Source: Prevotellaceae bacterium (GTDB taxonomy: Bacteria > Bacteroidota > Bacteroidia > Bacteroidales > UBA932). Taken from it: a stretch of 32,124 bases of DNA. The stretch's first letter is position 1. Each line of letters starts with the position of its first letter. The stretch lies in contig JAISPX010000087.1 of the NCBI GenBank assembly GCA_031274595.1, positions 1 to 32,124 on the forward strand, read 5' to 3'. The notes under the pieces were generated by a model. That model made no database searches, was not told the DNA's origin, and saw only the letters and a program-made list of their open reading frames with translations. Below are positions 22,326-30,911 of the stretch, in pieces. The position numbers and the translations under genes were made by a program.

Positions 22326-23441
22326 TTAGTTTCTTGCTTTCATGTTTTCAAAAAACTCCACAAATTTTTTATGGTCGATTGAAACACAAACGCGCGAATA
22401 TTTTGCCGCTTCCTCTTTGCGCGATAATGTAAATTTCGAGAGAGATACGCTTCCTATTCTGTTTTCGAGTAATTTGTCTTCGCTTACATTCACAATCGCA
22501 AAAATTCCTACAGGCACAGATTCATTATAAAATTCATTTGCAATAAATCCTGCATCTTTAAGGTATTTTATATTTTTTGTGATTTCGGTTATTGTTGCTG
22601 TTTTGAAATCGGTTACGGCTTTTTTGCCGACATCTGTAGAAAGTAATCTTTCGACAAGTATTTGGGCAAAAGCATTAGTTCCATTTGTGGCAAAAGCAAG
22701 TCGCACAGCCATTTCGTGATTAAATTCGGCATTCTTGCTGTGAACAAATCCCAAACGTTGTCCGCTAAGACCCAAAGATTTGCTGAAACTATCAAGTATT
22801 ATGACATTATCAATATCTAAAAGTCGTTGATAAAAATTATCGCTTTTGTCATAAAAAACTCGTCTGTACGGGCTGTCGTAAAATACAACCGTTCCGTTGT
22901 CGCTGAGTTTTTTTATCATTGCAAACATTTCATCGTTATCATATTTATTCCCAAAAGGATTTCCAGGATCGCCCAATACTACTGCACAATCTTTAATATC
23001 GGGAATTATTTTTTTCAGATAATCAAATGAATCGTATTCTTCATATTCGAGTTTGCGAATTTTCATTGCATTGTGATAATTTCCCCAATGATAAACAGGC
23101 AAATAAATTTTTCTCACATCTACAATTTGAAAAGCGTTATCGATTCCGGGCATTCCGCCGCCGCAAATCGAGATACATGAAATGTCGGTTTTTGCGCCGA
23201 AATATTCGTTATTTATAGCCTCGCGCAATTCAAAACGACCTTGACTCGGCGGATAAGTTTGTATTTCTTTGCTGTTGAAATCAATATTTTTAACAACTTC
23301 ACTCAAATCAATATTTACAACCGAATTAATTCCGCGTTGTAAAAATAAATATTCTTGTCCTGTTTCTATACTTAATTGCTGTATTTTCTTTCCCATTTCG
23401 TGGATTGCGGGAAGCGCCACATCTGTTTTTTTAATTTTCAT
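22326..23441 (-). CDS. PLP-dependent aminotransferase, class I/II
   Basis: 371 residues from ATG at 23441 (another Met at 23447; the longest frame to 23468 overlaps the promoter region). Fold-type I features: YPPSQGRFELREAI near residue 65, VLGDPGNPFGNKYD (the conserved N-P-G/F stretch), FYDSPYRRVF, and the lysine DSFSKSLGLSGQRLGFV, in which SFSK holds the PLP Schiff-base Lys and the later Arg binds phosphate. The substrate amino acid cannot be told. Divergent from cca. Confidence 0.85.
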   Translation of the reverse strand: MKIKKTDVALPAIHEMGKKIQQLSIETGQEYLFLQRGINSVVNIDLSEVVKNIDFNSKEIQTYPPSQGRFELREAINNEYFGAKTDISCISICGGGMPGIDNAFQIVDVRKIYLPVYHWGNYHNAMKIRKLEYEEYDSFDYLKKIIPDIKDCAVVLGDPGNPFGNKYDNDEMFAMIKKLSDNGTVVFYDSPYRRVFYDKSDNFYQRLLDIDNVIILDSFSKSLGLSGQRLGFVHSKNAEFNHEMAVRLAFATNGTNAFAQILVERLLSTDVGKKAVTDFKTATITEITKNIKYLKDAGFIANEFYNESVPVGIFAIVNVSEDKLLENRIGSVSLSKFTLSRKEEAAKYSRVCVSIDHKKFVEFFENMKARN

Positions 23442-23456
23442 AATCATAAAGATTTT

Positions 23457-23472
23457 AATTTTGTACAAAATT
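23457..23472. promoter_or_regulatory. 16-bp palindrome between divergent aminotransferase and cca genes
   Basis: AATTTTGTACAAAATT is perfectly palindromic. TAATTTTG on the minus strand (23473-23466) and TATTTTTG on the plus strand (23475-23482) match the -7 consensus and lie on or beside it, so one protein could control both genes. The -33 TTG is not at the ideal distance on either side. Confidence 0.5.
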
Positions 23473-23537
23473 ACTATTTTTGTGGGAAATTATCGGTAAA
23501 TAATTTGATTTTTTACAAATGTCCAAAACAATTAATT

Positions 23538-24959
23538 ATGGTAGAGCGTGAAAATCCGTTGAATAAAAACATATTCAAAATAATAGGCGAAGTTGCAAAA
23601 AGCGAGCAGCAGCGCGTTTTTGTCATTGGCGGATTTGTTCGCGATTATTTTTTACAACGACCGTCTAATGATATTGATGTTGTTGTTGAAGGAAACGGAA
23701 TAGCCTTTGCAAAAAAAGTTGCTCAAAAAACTAACAGTAAAAAAATTTCGGTTTTCAAAAATTTTGGCACGGCAATGTTGCGCTATGAAGAAATTGAGTT
23801 GGAATTTGTCGGCGCACGCAAAGAATCCTACAACAGAGATTCACGCAAACCTGTTGTCGAAAACGGAACTCTCGAAGACGACCAAAATCGGCGTGATTTT
23901 ACAATAAACGCTTTGGCATTTAGTTTAAACGAAGAAGATTTTGGAATGTTAATAGACCCGTTTGGCGGAATACAGGATTTGCACGACAAAATTATCCGCA
24001 CGCCTCTTGACCCTGGCGTTACTTTTTCAGACGACCCGCTACGAATGATTCGCGCAATCAGATTTGCCACGCAATTACAATTTACGATTGTTGACAAAGT
24101 TTTTGATGCAATACGAAACAACAGACATCGACTGAAAATTGTGTCGATGGAGCGCATAAGCGCCGAATTACATAAAATATTGATGTCGCCAAAACCATCA
24201 ATAGGATTTAAATTGCTCGACAAAGCCGGAATTTTAAGTATGATTTTGCCTCAGGTTACCGACCTGAAAGGTATTGAAACTGTTGACGGAAAACATCACA
24301 AAGATAATTTTCAGCACACGCTCGAAGTTGTTGATAACATTTGCAAAACAACTGATAATCTTTGGTTGCGCTGGGCTGCATTGCTGCACGATATTGCAAA
24401 ATATCAGACAAAACGCTACGAACCCGAACATGGTTGGACTTTTCACGGACACGAATATCTTGGAAGCAAAATGATTCCTTCGGTTTTTGCCAGACTTAAA
24501 TTGCCGTTGAACGAAAAAATGAAATATGTGCAAAAACTTGTTTCATTGCATTTGCGTCCCATTGTTCTTTCGCTCGATGAAGTTACCGATTCGGCTGTTC
24601 GCAGATTGCTGTTTGATGCAGGCGATGATATTGACGATTTGATGCTGCTTTGCGAAGCCGATATAACATCCAAAAATGAACAAACACAAAAACGTCATCT
24701 TTCAAATTTTCAAATAGTACGCACAAAACTCAAAGAGATTGAAGAAAAAGACAAAATCAGAAATTTTCAGCCTCCAATATCAGGCGAACTTATTATGGAA
24801 ACTTACGGATTGCAGCCTTGCCGCGAAATCGGAATTATTAAAAACGCAATAAAAGATGCTATATTGGATGGCGTTATAAAAAACGATTATGACGAAGCCT
24901 ACAAATTTATGCAAAAAAAAGCAGAAGAATTAAAATTGATTACACAAATTAAAAAATGA
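23538..24959 (+). CDS. cca: tRNA nucleotidyltransferase / poly(A) polymerase family with HD domain
   Basis: 473 residues from ATG at 23538; a longer frame to 23376 runs through the neighbour's promoter and is rejected. N-terminal nucleotidyltransferase: VIGGFVRD (29-36), then NDIDVVV with D45 and D47 as metal ligands, RRDFTINALAFSL, and DPLRMIRAIRFATQL. HD domain near residue 280: WAALLHDIAKYQTKRY and HGHEYLGS. Adds or repairs the CCA end of tRNAs; HD-containing forms may also act as phosphatase. The next gene overlaps it by ATGA. Confidence 0.93.
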   Translation: MVERENPLNKNIFKIIGEVAKSEQQRVFVIGGFVRDYFLQRPSNDIDVVVEGNGIAFAKKVAQKTNSKKISVFKNFGTAMLRYEEIELEFVGARKESYNRDSRKPVVENGTLEDDQNRRDFTINALAFSLNEEDFGMLIDPFGGIQDLHDKIIRTPLDPGVTFSDDPLRMIRAIRFATQLQFTIVDKVFDAIRNNRHRLKIVSMERISAELHKILMSPKPSIGFKLLDKAGILSMILPQVTDLKGIETVDGKHHKDNFQHTLEVVDNICKTTDNLWLRWAALLHDIAKYQTKRYEPEHGWTFHGHEYLGSKMIPSVFARLKLPLNEKMKYVQKLVSLHLRPIVLSLDEVTDSAVRRLLFDAGDDIDDLMLLCEADITSKNEQTQKRHLSNFQIVRTKLKEIEEKDKIRNFQPPISGELIMETYGLQPCREIGIIKNAIKDAILDGVIKNDYDEAYKFMQKKAEELKLITQIKK

Positions 24960-26086
24960 AAAATATTATGTTTAGAATAATTATTTTGACAATATTTGTC
25001 CTCGTTAACGCCTTTGCCTACTTCAAAATAAAAGGTATTTTGCCTGATATATTTTGGATAAAATTAACATACAATCTGTTTTTTTTAATAATTATCATAA
25101 TTTTTTCGATAAGCATTTTTTTCAGAACGCATTTATCATTGCAGATGAACGCAATCATAAACAATTATTCGCTAACGTGGACGGCTGCGCTTTTTTATTT
25201 CATACTGATTATGTTAATTGTCGGACTGATAAATATTTTGAACAAATATTTTCATTTTTTGCCTTTCAATCCTAATCTCGTAGAAGCAAAGCGAATAATA
25301 ATATTTTCGGCGCTTGCGCTGATTGCATCGGCGATAATTTGGGGACAATATAATTTCAATAATATAAAAATTGAAAAATTTGATATAAATATCAACAAAA
25401 CCGCAAAAGTTGAAACGCTGAAAATTGTTGCAGCAAGCGACCTGCATTTGGGATATTCGATAAATAAAAAATATCTGAAAAAATTTGTTGATTTAATAAA
25501 CTCGCGAAAACCTGATATAATCTTACTTGTAGGCGATATTGCAGATTCTGATTCGGAGCCTGTTATAAGACAAAATATGAAAGAAGAATTTTTGCAATTG
25601 CAAGCTCCGCTTGGCGTTTATGGAGTTATCGGAAATCACGAATGTTATGGAGATATGGAAAACACTGTAAATTATTTGAAATCGGCAGGAATAGTAATGT
25701 TGCGGGATAGTTCGGTTTTGCTTGATAATGACATTTATATTGCAGGACGCAACGATAAAACTATAAAAAACCGCAAAAAACTTGACGAACTTTTAAAAAA
25801 TATTGACAGGCAAAAACCTGTAATTTTGCTTGACCATCAACCGTTTAATCTTGAACAGGCTTGTGAAAACGGAATAGATTTGCAACTTTCAGGACATACG
25901 CACGGAGGACAAATATTTCCGCTTACGTTAATCACAAAATCAATATACGAAAGTCAACACGGATACCTCAAAAAAGGCGATACGCATTATTACATAAGTT
26001 CAGGAATCGGCGGCTGGGGACCAAAATTGAGAATTGGCAGTCAGTCGGAAATTGTTGAAATAACACTACATTTTGGTCATGAATAA
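24956..26086 (+). CDS. Membrane-bound metallophosphoesterase
   Basis: 376 residues. About four to five membrane segments in the first 130 residues (IIILTIFVLVNAFAYF, LFFLIIIIIFSISIFF, AALFYFILIMLIVGLI, IIIFSALALIASAIIW). Then a calcineurin-like catalytic domain: ASDLHLG, LLVGDIADSD, IGNHECYGD, LLDHQPF, SGHTHGGQIFP, with the D, H, N and H ligands of a dinuclear metal centre. Similar to YaeI-type phosphodiesterases. Overlaps cca by four bases, so coupled. Physiological substrate unknown; lipid-linked or nucleotide phosphoester hydrolysis is plausible. Confidence 0.88.
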   Translation: MKNIMFRIIILTIFVLVNAFAYFKIKGILPDIFWIKLTYNLFFLIIIIIFSISIFFRTHLSLQMNAIINNYSLTWTAALFYFILIMLIVGLINILNKYFHFLPFNPNLVEAKRIIIFSALALIASAIIWGQYNFNNIKIEKFDININKTAKVETLKIVAASDLHLGYSINKKYLKKFVDLINSRKPDIILLVGDIADSDSEPVIRQNMKEEFLQLQAPLGVYGVIGNHECYGDMENTVNYLKSAGIVMLRDSSVLLDNDIYIAGRNDKTIKNRKKLDELLKNIDRQKPVILLDHQPFNLEQACENGIDLQLSGHTHGGQIFPLTLITKSIYESQHGYLKKGDTHYYISSGIGGWGPKLRIGSQSEIVEITLHFGHE

Positions 26087-26149
26087 TATTGTGGATTTAT
26101 TTATTTTTTCGGTTTGATTTGCTTTGTATAAAAAATCAGATTTCATAAA

Positions 26150-26278
26150 AGGCTGTTTCAAAAGCCCGTCATACCGTGCTTGACACGGTATCTCCCGAAA
26201 AATCGCATGTGATAATTCGGAGATTGCAGGTCAAGCCCGCAATGACAATCGCTTTTTTTGAGGCTTTTAAGACAGCCT
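26150..26278. mobile_element. MITE-like element, copy 2 (129 bp)
   Basis: Terminal inverted repeats AGGCTGTTTCAAAAGCC and GGCTTTTAAGACAGCCT match at 15 of 17 positions. The interior includes CCGTGC-TTGACA-CGG and the AAAATCGCATGTGATAATTCGGAGATT block shared with 1215-1354. No coding capacity. It sits between the metallophosphoesterase and the outer-membrane protein genes. No clear target-site duplication was found. Confidence 0.8.
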
Positions 26279-26292
26279 ATCTTTCATCGTTT

Positions 26293-26817
26293 TTAATTCA
26301 TTCTGAAGCCTAATGTACCATAAAGAATCATACGATTTTCCATATCTCTGTGAGCATTGTAGTAACGCAAGCCAAGTCCTATATTCCAGCGAATTTTTGT
26401 TTTACCTGATGCCCAATTTACGCCAAAATCGTGGTACATGTATTTCCAATCGTATTTGCCGCCTACGGTATTTCCTGACGAAACATTAATCTCGACTAAA
26501 TCTTCGGATGTATTTATTGCGTTAAATCCTACACACAAACCAAGAGTTGAATTTACTGCGTGGTCTCTCACATCATCTTTTTCAAGCAATGCTACTTCTA
26601 TACCCATAGGTATTCGTGCAGAAAGATATTTGTTGAAATTGTATCCCACAGATACTACCCAATCATACGATTTAAAATCTTTGCCTTTAAGATTTGTAAA
26701 ACCACCAGCACTGCCTCTATACTCAAACGTTCCCATAAATTTAATCGGTTTTTCTGTTTGAGCAAATGTATTTGTTGTAAATAAACAAATTAGTAAATAA
26801 AATACTGTTTTTTTCAT
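26293..26817 (-). CDS. Small outer-membrane beta-barrel protein
   Basis: 174 residues. Signal peptide MKKTVFYLLICLFTTNTFAQ with a cleavage-like AQ-T junction. The rest alternates hydrophobic residues in about eight strands (FMGTFEYRGSAGGF, SYDWVVSVGYNFNKYLSARI, NSTLGLCVGFNAI, IRWNIGLGLRYYNA) and ends in ILYGTLGFRMN, a typical barrel C-terminus. Probably an 8-stranded outer-membrane barrel. No partner genes; its 3' end is 14 bp from MITE copy 2. Confidence 0.8.
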   Translation of the reverse strand: MKKTVFYLLICLFTTNTFAQTEKPIKFMGTFEYRGSAGGFTNLKGKDFKSYDWVVSVGYNFNKYLSARIPMGIEVALLEKDDVRDHAVNSTLGLCVGFNAINTSEDLVEINVSSGNTVGGKYDWKYMYHDFGVNWASGKTKIRWNIGLGLRYYNAHRDMENRMILYGTLGFRMN

Positions 26818-27100
26818 ATATATTACTTTTTAATATTTATAAATTTTCTTTCAAAGGTTGTTCCTGTTCACGTTCCACAATTTTGTTCATGCAGTTTGTG
26901 TAATATTTGTATGGTGAAAATATAAATATCTAAATTTCTGCATCGGCTATTTTTAACCTTGTTAATTTCGCTGAAAAAATAAACATGTTCACTCGCCCCG
27001 AAAGGCTAATAATAATTGGTTTTAGCGTAATTACAGAATATTCTTTTCATACGCAAACAATATATCGTTATCGTAAATCTTTTTAAAATTAATTGTAGTT

Positions 27101-27235
27101 TTACCCCCCCCCAGCATTGATAATCAATGAATTATGGCGGCGGCTATTGGGTTTGAATAAAAACAAAAAACTCCTGTGTTGCATAATTTGCCACAAACAG
27201 AAAATTTCAAGAATACTATTTATATACTTCTTCAT
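27101..27235 (-). CDS. Possible small ORF ending in a G9 tract
   Basis: ATG at 27235 gives 44 residues: MKKYINSILEIFCLWQIMQH, then RSFLFLFKPNSRRHNSLIIN and AGGG, with the stop directly after nine G (plus-strand C9 at 27104-27112). With eight or eleven G the frame would run on to 27031 with KTTINFKKIYDNDILFAYEK then NIL, to a 67-residue product. A promoter-like TTG-N18-TACATTTG (27287-27259) lies just upstream. Either a phase-variable small gene or a decayed or mis-sequenced one; the match to any family is not known. Confidence 0.3.
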   Translation of the reverse strand: MKKYINSILEIFCLWQIMQHRSFLFLFKPNSRRHNSLIINAGGG

Positions 27236-27314
27236 TGTATTTTTAGCATTATTAGACGCAAATGTAATAAAATAATTTAATCTGCAAAAATATCTTTATT
27301 ATTTTCAAAAAATA

Positions 27315-27338
27315 CAGAGGCGCAATTTCACGCCTCTG
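27315..27338 (-). terminator. Hairpin with T-run on the minus strand
   Basis: CAGAGGCG-N8-CGCCTCTG, followed on the minus strand by TATTTTTTG. It has terminator form, but no minus-strand gene lies immediately to its right. The rest of 26818-27556 holds the small ORF at 27101, this hairpin and the promoter at 27470; I see nothing else. Confidence 0.5.
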
Positions 27339-27469
27339 AAAATTTTCTATTATTTCTCGTTAGAAAATGGAGTGAAAATAATTTTACCATTCAGGTAATT
27401 TTAATTTCATACTGTGGCAGTCTAAAAGGCTTATTTGTATTATCTGAAAATAGTAATAAAGTTTCTTTT

Positions 27470-27500
27470 TTGAGGTAACGGAGAAAAATTATTATCTTTG
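27470..27500 (+). promoter_or_regulatory. Promoter of the HAD phosphatase gene
   Basis: TTG (27470-27472), 20-bp spacer, TATCTTTG (27493-27500). Predicted start near 27507, giving a leader of about 50 bases. Confidence 0.8.
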
Positions 27501-27556
27501 CAAAAAAAAATTAGCCTTGATTTATTTCAAAATTATTAGCGAAAATTATTTTTACG

Positions 27557-28252
27557 ATGAAGTACAAACACATTCTTTTCGATTTAGACCGCACACTTTG
27601 GGATTTTGATACAGACACACACGATACGATAAAAGAAATTTTTAATGACTGCGGACTTGATAAAATTATCGGCAATTTTGAAGAATGGTATCGTGTGTAT
27701 AAAACTCATAATATCAGGTTATGGGAAGATTATGCATTGGGGAAAATTAAGAAAACCGTATTGCGCTATACGCGATTTTATTTGACATTCAAAGATTTTG
27801 GAATTGACGATGAAAAATTAGGAATGGATTTTAGCGACAAATTTATTGAACAAAGTCCAAACAGAACAACGCTTTTTCCCAATACTCACGAGGTATTGAC
27901 GTATTTGCTAAATAAAAATTATCAATTGCATGTTGTAACAAACGGATTCAACGAAATTCAGTTCAAAAAATTGGAAGCGACAGATATTAAAAAATATTTT
28001 ACGAAAATTTTTACTTGCGAGAATATAGGTTACAACAAACCTCATGTCAAATTTTTTCAACATGTAATAAGTTCGTTACATTCGTCAAAAAAAGATGCAA
28101 TAATTGTTGGCGATGATTTTGTAAATGATATTTTAGGCGCAAAAAAAATCGGAATCGACCAAATTTATTTTAAACCGAAAGATGCGCCTGAACCGCCCGA
28201 AAAACCTACGTTTTTGATAAATTCGCTTATAGAACTGAAAAGCATATTATAA
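27557..28252 (+). CDS. yjjG: HAD-superfamily nucleotidase, YjjG-like
   Basis: 231 residues. Motif I FDLDRTLWDFD with the nucleophile Asp and second Asp, motif II VVTNGF, motif III Lys near GYNKPHVKFF, motif IV IIVGDDFVNDILGAKK. The cap is between motifs I and II (class I, all helical), and the LFDLDxTLWDF opening is characteristic of YjjG-type pyrimidine nucleotidases, which dephosphorylate UMP, dUMP and non-canonical nucleotides. Single gene with its own promoter. Confidence 0.9.
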   Translation: MKYKHILFDLDRTLWDFDTDTHDTIKEIFNDCGLDKIIGNFEEWYRVYKTHNIRLWEDYALGKIKKTVLRYTRFYLTFKDFGIDDEKLGMDFSDKFIEQSPNRTTLFPNTHEVLTYLLNKNYQLHVVTNGFNEIQFKKLEATDIKKYFTKIFTCENIGYNKPHVKFFQHVISSLHSSKKDAIIVGDDFVNDILGAKKIGIDQIYFKPKDAPEPPEKPTFLINSLIELKSIL

Positions 28253-28426
28253 TTTTGCTTACAATTTTTTCTAATGTTTACAAGGCTTTGACAGCGACAA
28301 TTAAAATTTTAACAAAAGATTGCTATTTTAAGCATATTTATTTTTACTGATTTATGATAAAAAACAAATAAACTCGTAAAAAACTATATATTTAACGTTT
28401 TTTTTGAAATATTTTCCCAAAAACTC

Positions 28427-28456
28427 TTGACAAACGAAAAAAAAGAATTACCTTTG
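28427..28456 (+). promoter_or_regulatory. Promoter of a candidate small RNA
   Basis: TTG (28427-28429), 19-bp spacer, TACCTTTG (28449-28456): an exact match to the Bacteroidota consensus, with no protein-coding gene downstream on this strand before a strong terminator. Confidence 0.78.
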
Positions 28457-28462
28457 TATCGG

Positions 28463-28578
28463 TTTTACATAGGTGATGTTGTTATGACAATTTTGCACAA
28501 AAGCCTATTACCCAAAATAGATACTTTGTGCAAATGTCATTAAAAAAAATAAAGGGTACACAGCCCTTTATTTTGCTT
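28463..28578 (+). ncRNA. Candidate small RNA, about 115 nt
   Basis: A transcript from the promoter at 28427 would end at the terminator at 28546-28578. It contains one long stem-loop: ATGACA...TTGCACAAA (28484-28501) pairs with TTTGTGCAAATGTCAT (about 28525-28540), with a nested CTATT/AATAG and an A/C-rich loop (ACCCAA). No ORF of credible length. A long hairpin with internal bubbles plus intrinsic terminator is usual for regulatory RNAs; a 6S-like role is one possibility. Not matched to a known family by eye. Confidence 0.6.
28546..28578. terminator. Strong bidirectional terminator
   Basis: AAAATAAAGGG-TACACAG-CCCTTTATTTT is a perfect 11-bp stem with A-rich left and T-rich right flanks. It ends the candidate small RNA on the plus strand and the glutaminyl cyclase gene (ends 28616) on the minus strand. 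Confidence 0.85.
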
Positions 28579-28615
28579 TTAAAGCGTTTATGTAATGCAT
28601 TTTATAAAAACAGTA

Positions 28616-29689
28616 TTATTTCTGCTTTTTCACAATTTTTATTTCAAAAAGTTTTGTCCAGCGTTTACCTGTTATAAAAATACGATTGTTCTTTAAGTCG
28701 TATGCAATTCCATTCAGACAATTTTCCTGATTTGCATCGTGATATATTCCGCTTAAATCAATTTCGCCGACAACTGCGCCGCTTTCGGGATTTATCATTA
28801 CAATTGTATTTGATTGCCAAACGTTAGCCCAAATCAATCCGTCAATAAATTCAAGTTCGTTGAGTTGACTTACATTTCCTTTGTTGTTGCAAACTTCAAT
28901 ACGGCGGATTTCCGCAAAATTTTCAGGATTTACAAAACTTATAATCGCTGAGCCATTGCTCACTGCCAGCAAATTATCTACTGTCGTAATTCCCCATCCT
29001 TCATTTGAATACGACAATGTTGAAAGTTTGTCAAAACTGTTTTTATCATATACAAAACATTGACGTTCATGCCACGAAAGTTGATAAATTTTCTCGCCTA
29101 AAAGCGTAATTCCTTCGCCGAAAAAATCATTGCTTAGATTTATTGATTTTATAACATTTCCCGTTGCAAGTTCCATTTGTAGCAATGCCGAGCTGCCGTA
29201 TTGTCCTGTGCCTTCATATAAAAATCCTTCATCAAAAAATAAACCTTGTGTGAAAAATTTGGAGTTGTGCGGATATTGCTTCACAATAGAATAAGTGTAA
29301 TATTGAGGCGATTGAGGGAAATATTTTAATACGCACGAAGCATTTGCAACTTCAATTCCTTTGTTTCTCATGCTCAAACGCAAAGATTGAGTTCCTGTGC
29401 GTTTTTCGTTCATCGTCCATTTATAATTTGTTCCCGAAAACCGCACAATTTCACGGTTATTTACAAACAAAACGGTAGTATCAATATTCAGACTGTCGCT
29501 TTTTATTTCGTATGCAATATCAATTATGTCGTTTTGTTTTACTTGTTGCCCGTTTTGAGGAGAAATAAGCGCAACATTGTTTTTCTTTATATTTTTCAGC
29601 GCTTCTGTATTGGTCTTATCTGCCTGACGACCGTTCTTACAAGCACAAATATTCATAAATAATAAATATAATAATAAATATCTCAACAT
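28616..29689 (-). CDS. Glutaminyl-peptide cyclotransferase (plant-type QC), lipoprotein
   Basis: 357 residues from ATG at 29689; a frame to 29737 exists but the promoter lies inside that extension. N-terminus MLRYLLLYLLFMNICAC is a lipoprotein signal with lipobox ICAC. A disordered stretch (about 20-50) and a small beta domain follow. The propeller-type QC domain has YPHNSKFFTQGLFFDEGFLY, YEGTGQYGSSAL, GEGITLLGEKIYQLSWH, LNELEFIDGLIWANVWQSN and CLNGIAYDLKNNRIFITGKRW. Converts N-terminal Gln to pyroglutamate, probably in the periplasm. Confidence 0.9.
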   Translation of the reverse strand: MLRYLLLYLLFMNICACKNGRQADKTNTEALKNIKKNNVALISPQNGQQVKQNDIIDIAYEIKSDSLNIDTTVLFVNNREIVRFSGTNYKWTMNEKRTGTQSLRLSMRNKGIEVANASCVLKYFPQSPQYYTYSIVKQYPHNSKFFTQGLFFDEGFLYEGTGQYGSSALLQMELATGNVIKSINLSNDFFGEGITLLGEKIYQLSWHERQCFVYDKNSFDKLSTLSYSNEGWGITTVDNLLAVSNGSAIISFVNPENFAEIRRIEVCNNKGNVSQLNELEFIDGLIWANVWQSNTIVMINPESGAVVGEIDLSGIYHDANQENCLNGIAYDLKNNRIFITGKRWTKLFEIKIVKKQK

Positions 29690-29707
29690 ATTTTTGTAGT
29701 TTTGCGG

Positions 29708-29737
29708 CAAATTTACATGAAATATTTTGAACGGCAA
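29708..29737 (-). promoter_or_regulatory. Promoter of glutaminyl cyclase gene
   Basis: Minus strand TTG (29737-29735), 19-bp spacer, TAAATTTG (29715-29708). It places the start at about 29702 and selects the ATG at 29689 as the translation start. Confidence 0.8.
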
Positions 29738-29807
29738 AAAGCCTCAACGAAGTTAAATTACTGACAGTCGAATAAAAAAATGTTTTTCATGTATAAAAAT
29801 TAATAAA

Positions 29808-30536
29808 ATGTGGACAATGACAAAAAAAATAATTCCAAATACATTAACGTCACTTAACTTATTATCAGGTTGTTTGGCATTAGTGTTTGTTTTTCGTAAT
29901 GAATTTGAGATAGTAGCATATTTTTTGTTTTTTGCGGTACTTTTTGATTTTTGCGACGGATTATCTGCGCGTGCTCTAAAAGCTTATTCTGCATTAGGCG
30001 TACAGTTGGATTCACTGGCTGATATGGTAAGTTTCGGCGTTGTTCCTGCGGCAATGTTACATCAGTTGTTAATTAAATTGGATCCGAATTTGCTTTCCAT
30101 TCCGATTTTGGGAATACCATTGTATGGAATTCCGTTTATAGTTGCTATTTTTTCGGCTCTGCGCCTTGCAAAATTCAATATCGACACACGCCAGCATGAT
30201 TCGTTTTTAGGATTACCGACACCGGCAAATGCAATATTTATAGTATCAACGATACTCGCAGCAAAGGATTACAAATTTATCGAATATATTTTATCATCGG
30301 ATATTTTAATAATAATATTATGCATAGTAATGTCGGCATTAATGGTTTGCGAAATTCCAATGTTTTCGCTGAAAATAAATTTCAACGAAAATCAAATAAT
30401 CAAAAAACACATTGCACAAATAATATTTTTGGCGCTATCGATAATTTTGATTGTATTTTTCGGCTTTGCAGGTATAAGTTTATCAATAGTTTTATATATT
30501 TTCTACTCTGTGATAAAAGCGATTTTAGAAACATAA
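29808..30536 (+). CDS. pssA: CDP-diacylglycerol-serine O-phosphatidyltransferase
   Basis: 242 residues. CDP-alcohol phosphatidyltransferase signature FDFCDGLSARALKAYSALGV then QLDSLADMVSFG, matching D-x2-DG-x2-AR-x8-G-x3-D-x3-D with all metal-binding aspartates. About six membrane segments. The opening IPNTLTSLNLLSGCLAL is typical of PssA. Makes phosphatidylserine in the inner membrane, the precursor of phosphatidylethanolamine. Start MWTM; the Met at residue 4 is an alternative. No psd gene nearby. Confidence 0.93.
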   Translation: MWTMTKKIIPNTLTSLNLLSGCLALVFVFRNEFEIVAYFLFFAVLFDFCDGLSARALKAYSALGVQLDSLADMVSFGVVPAAMLHQLLIKLDPNLLSIPILGIPLYGIPFIVAIFSALRLAKFNIDTRQHDSFLGLPTPANAIFIVSTILAAKDYKFIEYILSSDILIIILCIVMSALMVCEIPMFSLKINFNENQIIKKHIAQIIFLALSIILIVFFGFAGISLSIVLYIFYSVIKAILET

Positions 30537-30618
30537 AATTTAAGAATAATATGCAAAATGCTATTTTTTCATCAGATATTTTGTAGCAATAAATTTAATA
30601 CATAAAATAAATAAAAAC

Positions 30619-30870
30619 ATGAAATTCATATCCGAAATTGATGTAATGCCTCTTAAGGCTCTTTTGAATCCTCAGGGAAAAGCCGTAACAATGACGTTGC
30701 ATAACAATGGTTATGCCGAAATTGAAAATGTACGCATAGGCAAACATATAACACTCGAAGTTGAAGCGGAATCGAAAGATGCGGCAAAAAAACGAGTAGA
30801 AGAAATTTGTATAAAACTTTTACACAATCCGATTATGGAAGGTTATCAATTTACAATTAATGAATTATAA
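30619..30870 (+). CDS. purS: Phosphoribosylformylglycinamidine synthase subunit PurS
   Basis: 83 residues, family length. It has the small ferredoxin-like pattern (FISEIDVMPLKALLNPQGKA, NVRIGKHITLEVEA, AAKKRVEEICIKLLHNPIME). Forms a complex with small PurL and PurQ in purine synthesis. purL and purQ are not in the window, so the gene is isolated here. Confidence 0.88.
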   Translation: MKFISEIDVMPLKALLNPQGKAVTMTLHNNGYAEIENVRIGKHITLEVEAESKDAAKKRVEEICIKLLHNPIMEGYQFTINEL

Positions 30871-30911
30871 TCCGTAACCATAAAAAACAAACTCACATAA
30901 TACAAAATACG

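Noticed and set aside
23376-23537. Upstream start for cca adding 54 residues
   Set aside because: It overlaps the divergent aminotransferase gene and the promoter palindrome, and the sequence is unlike the family.
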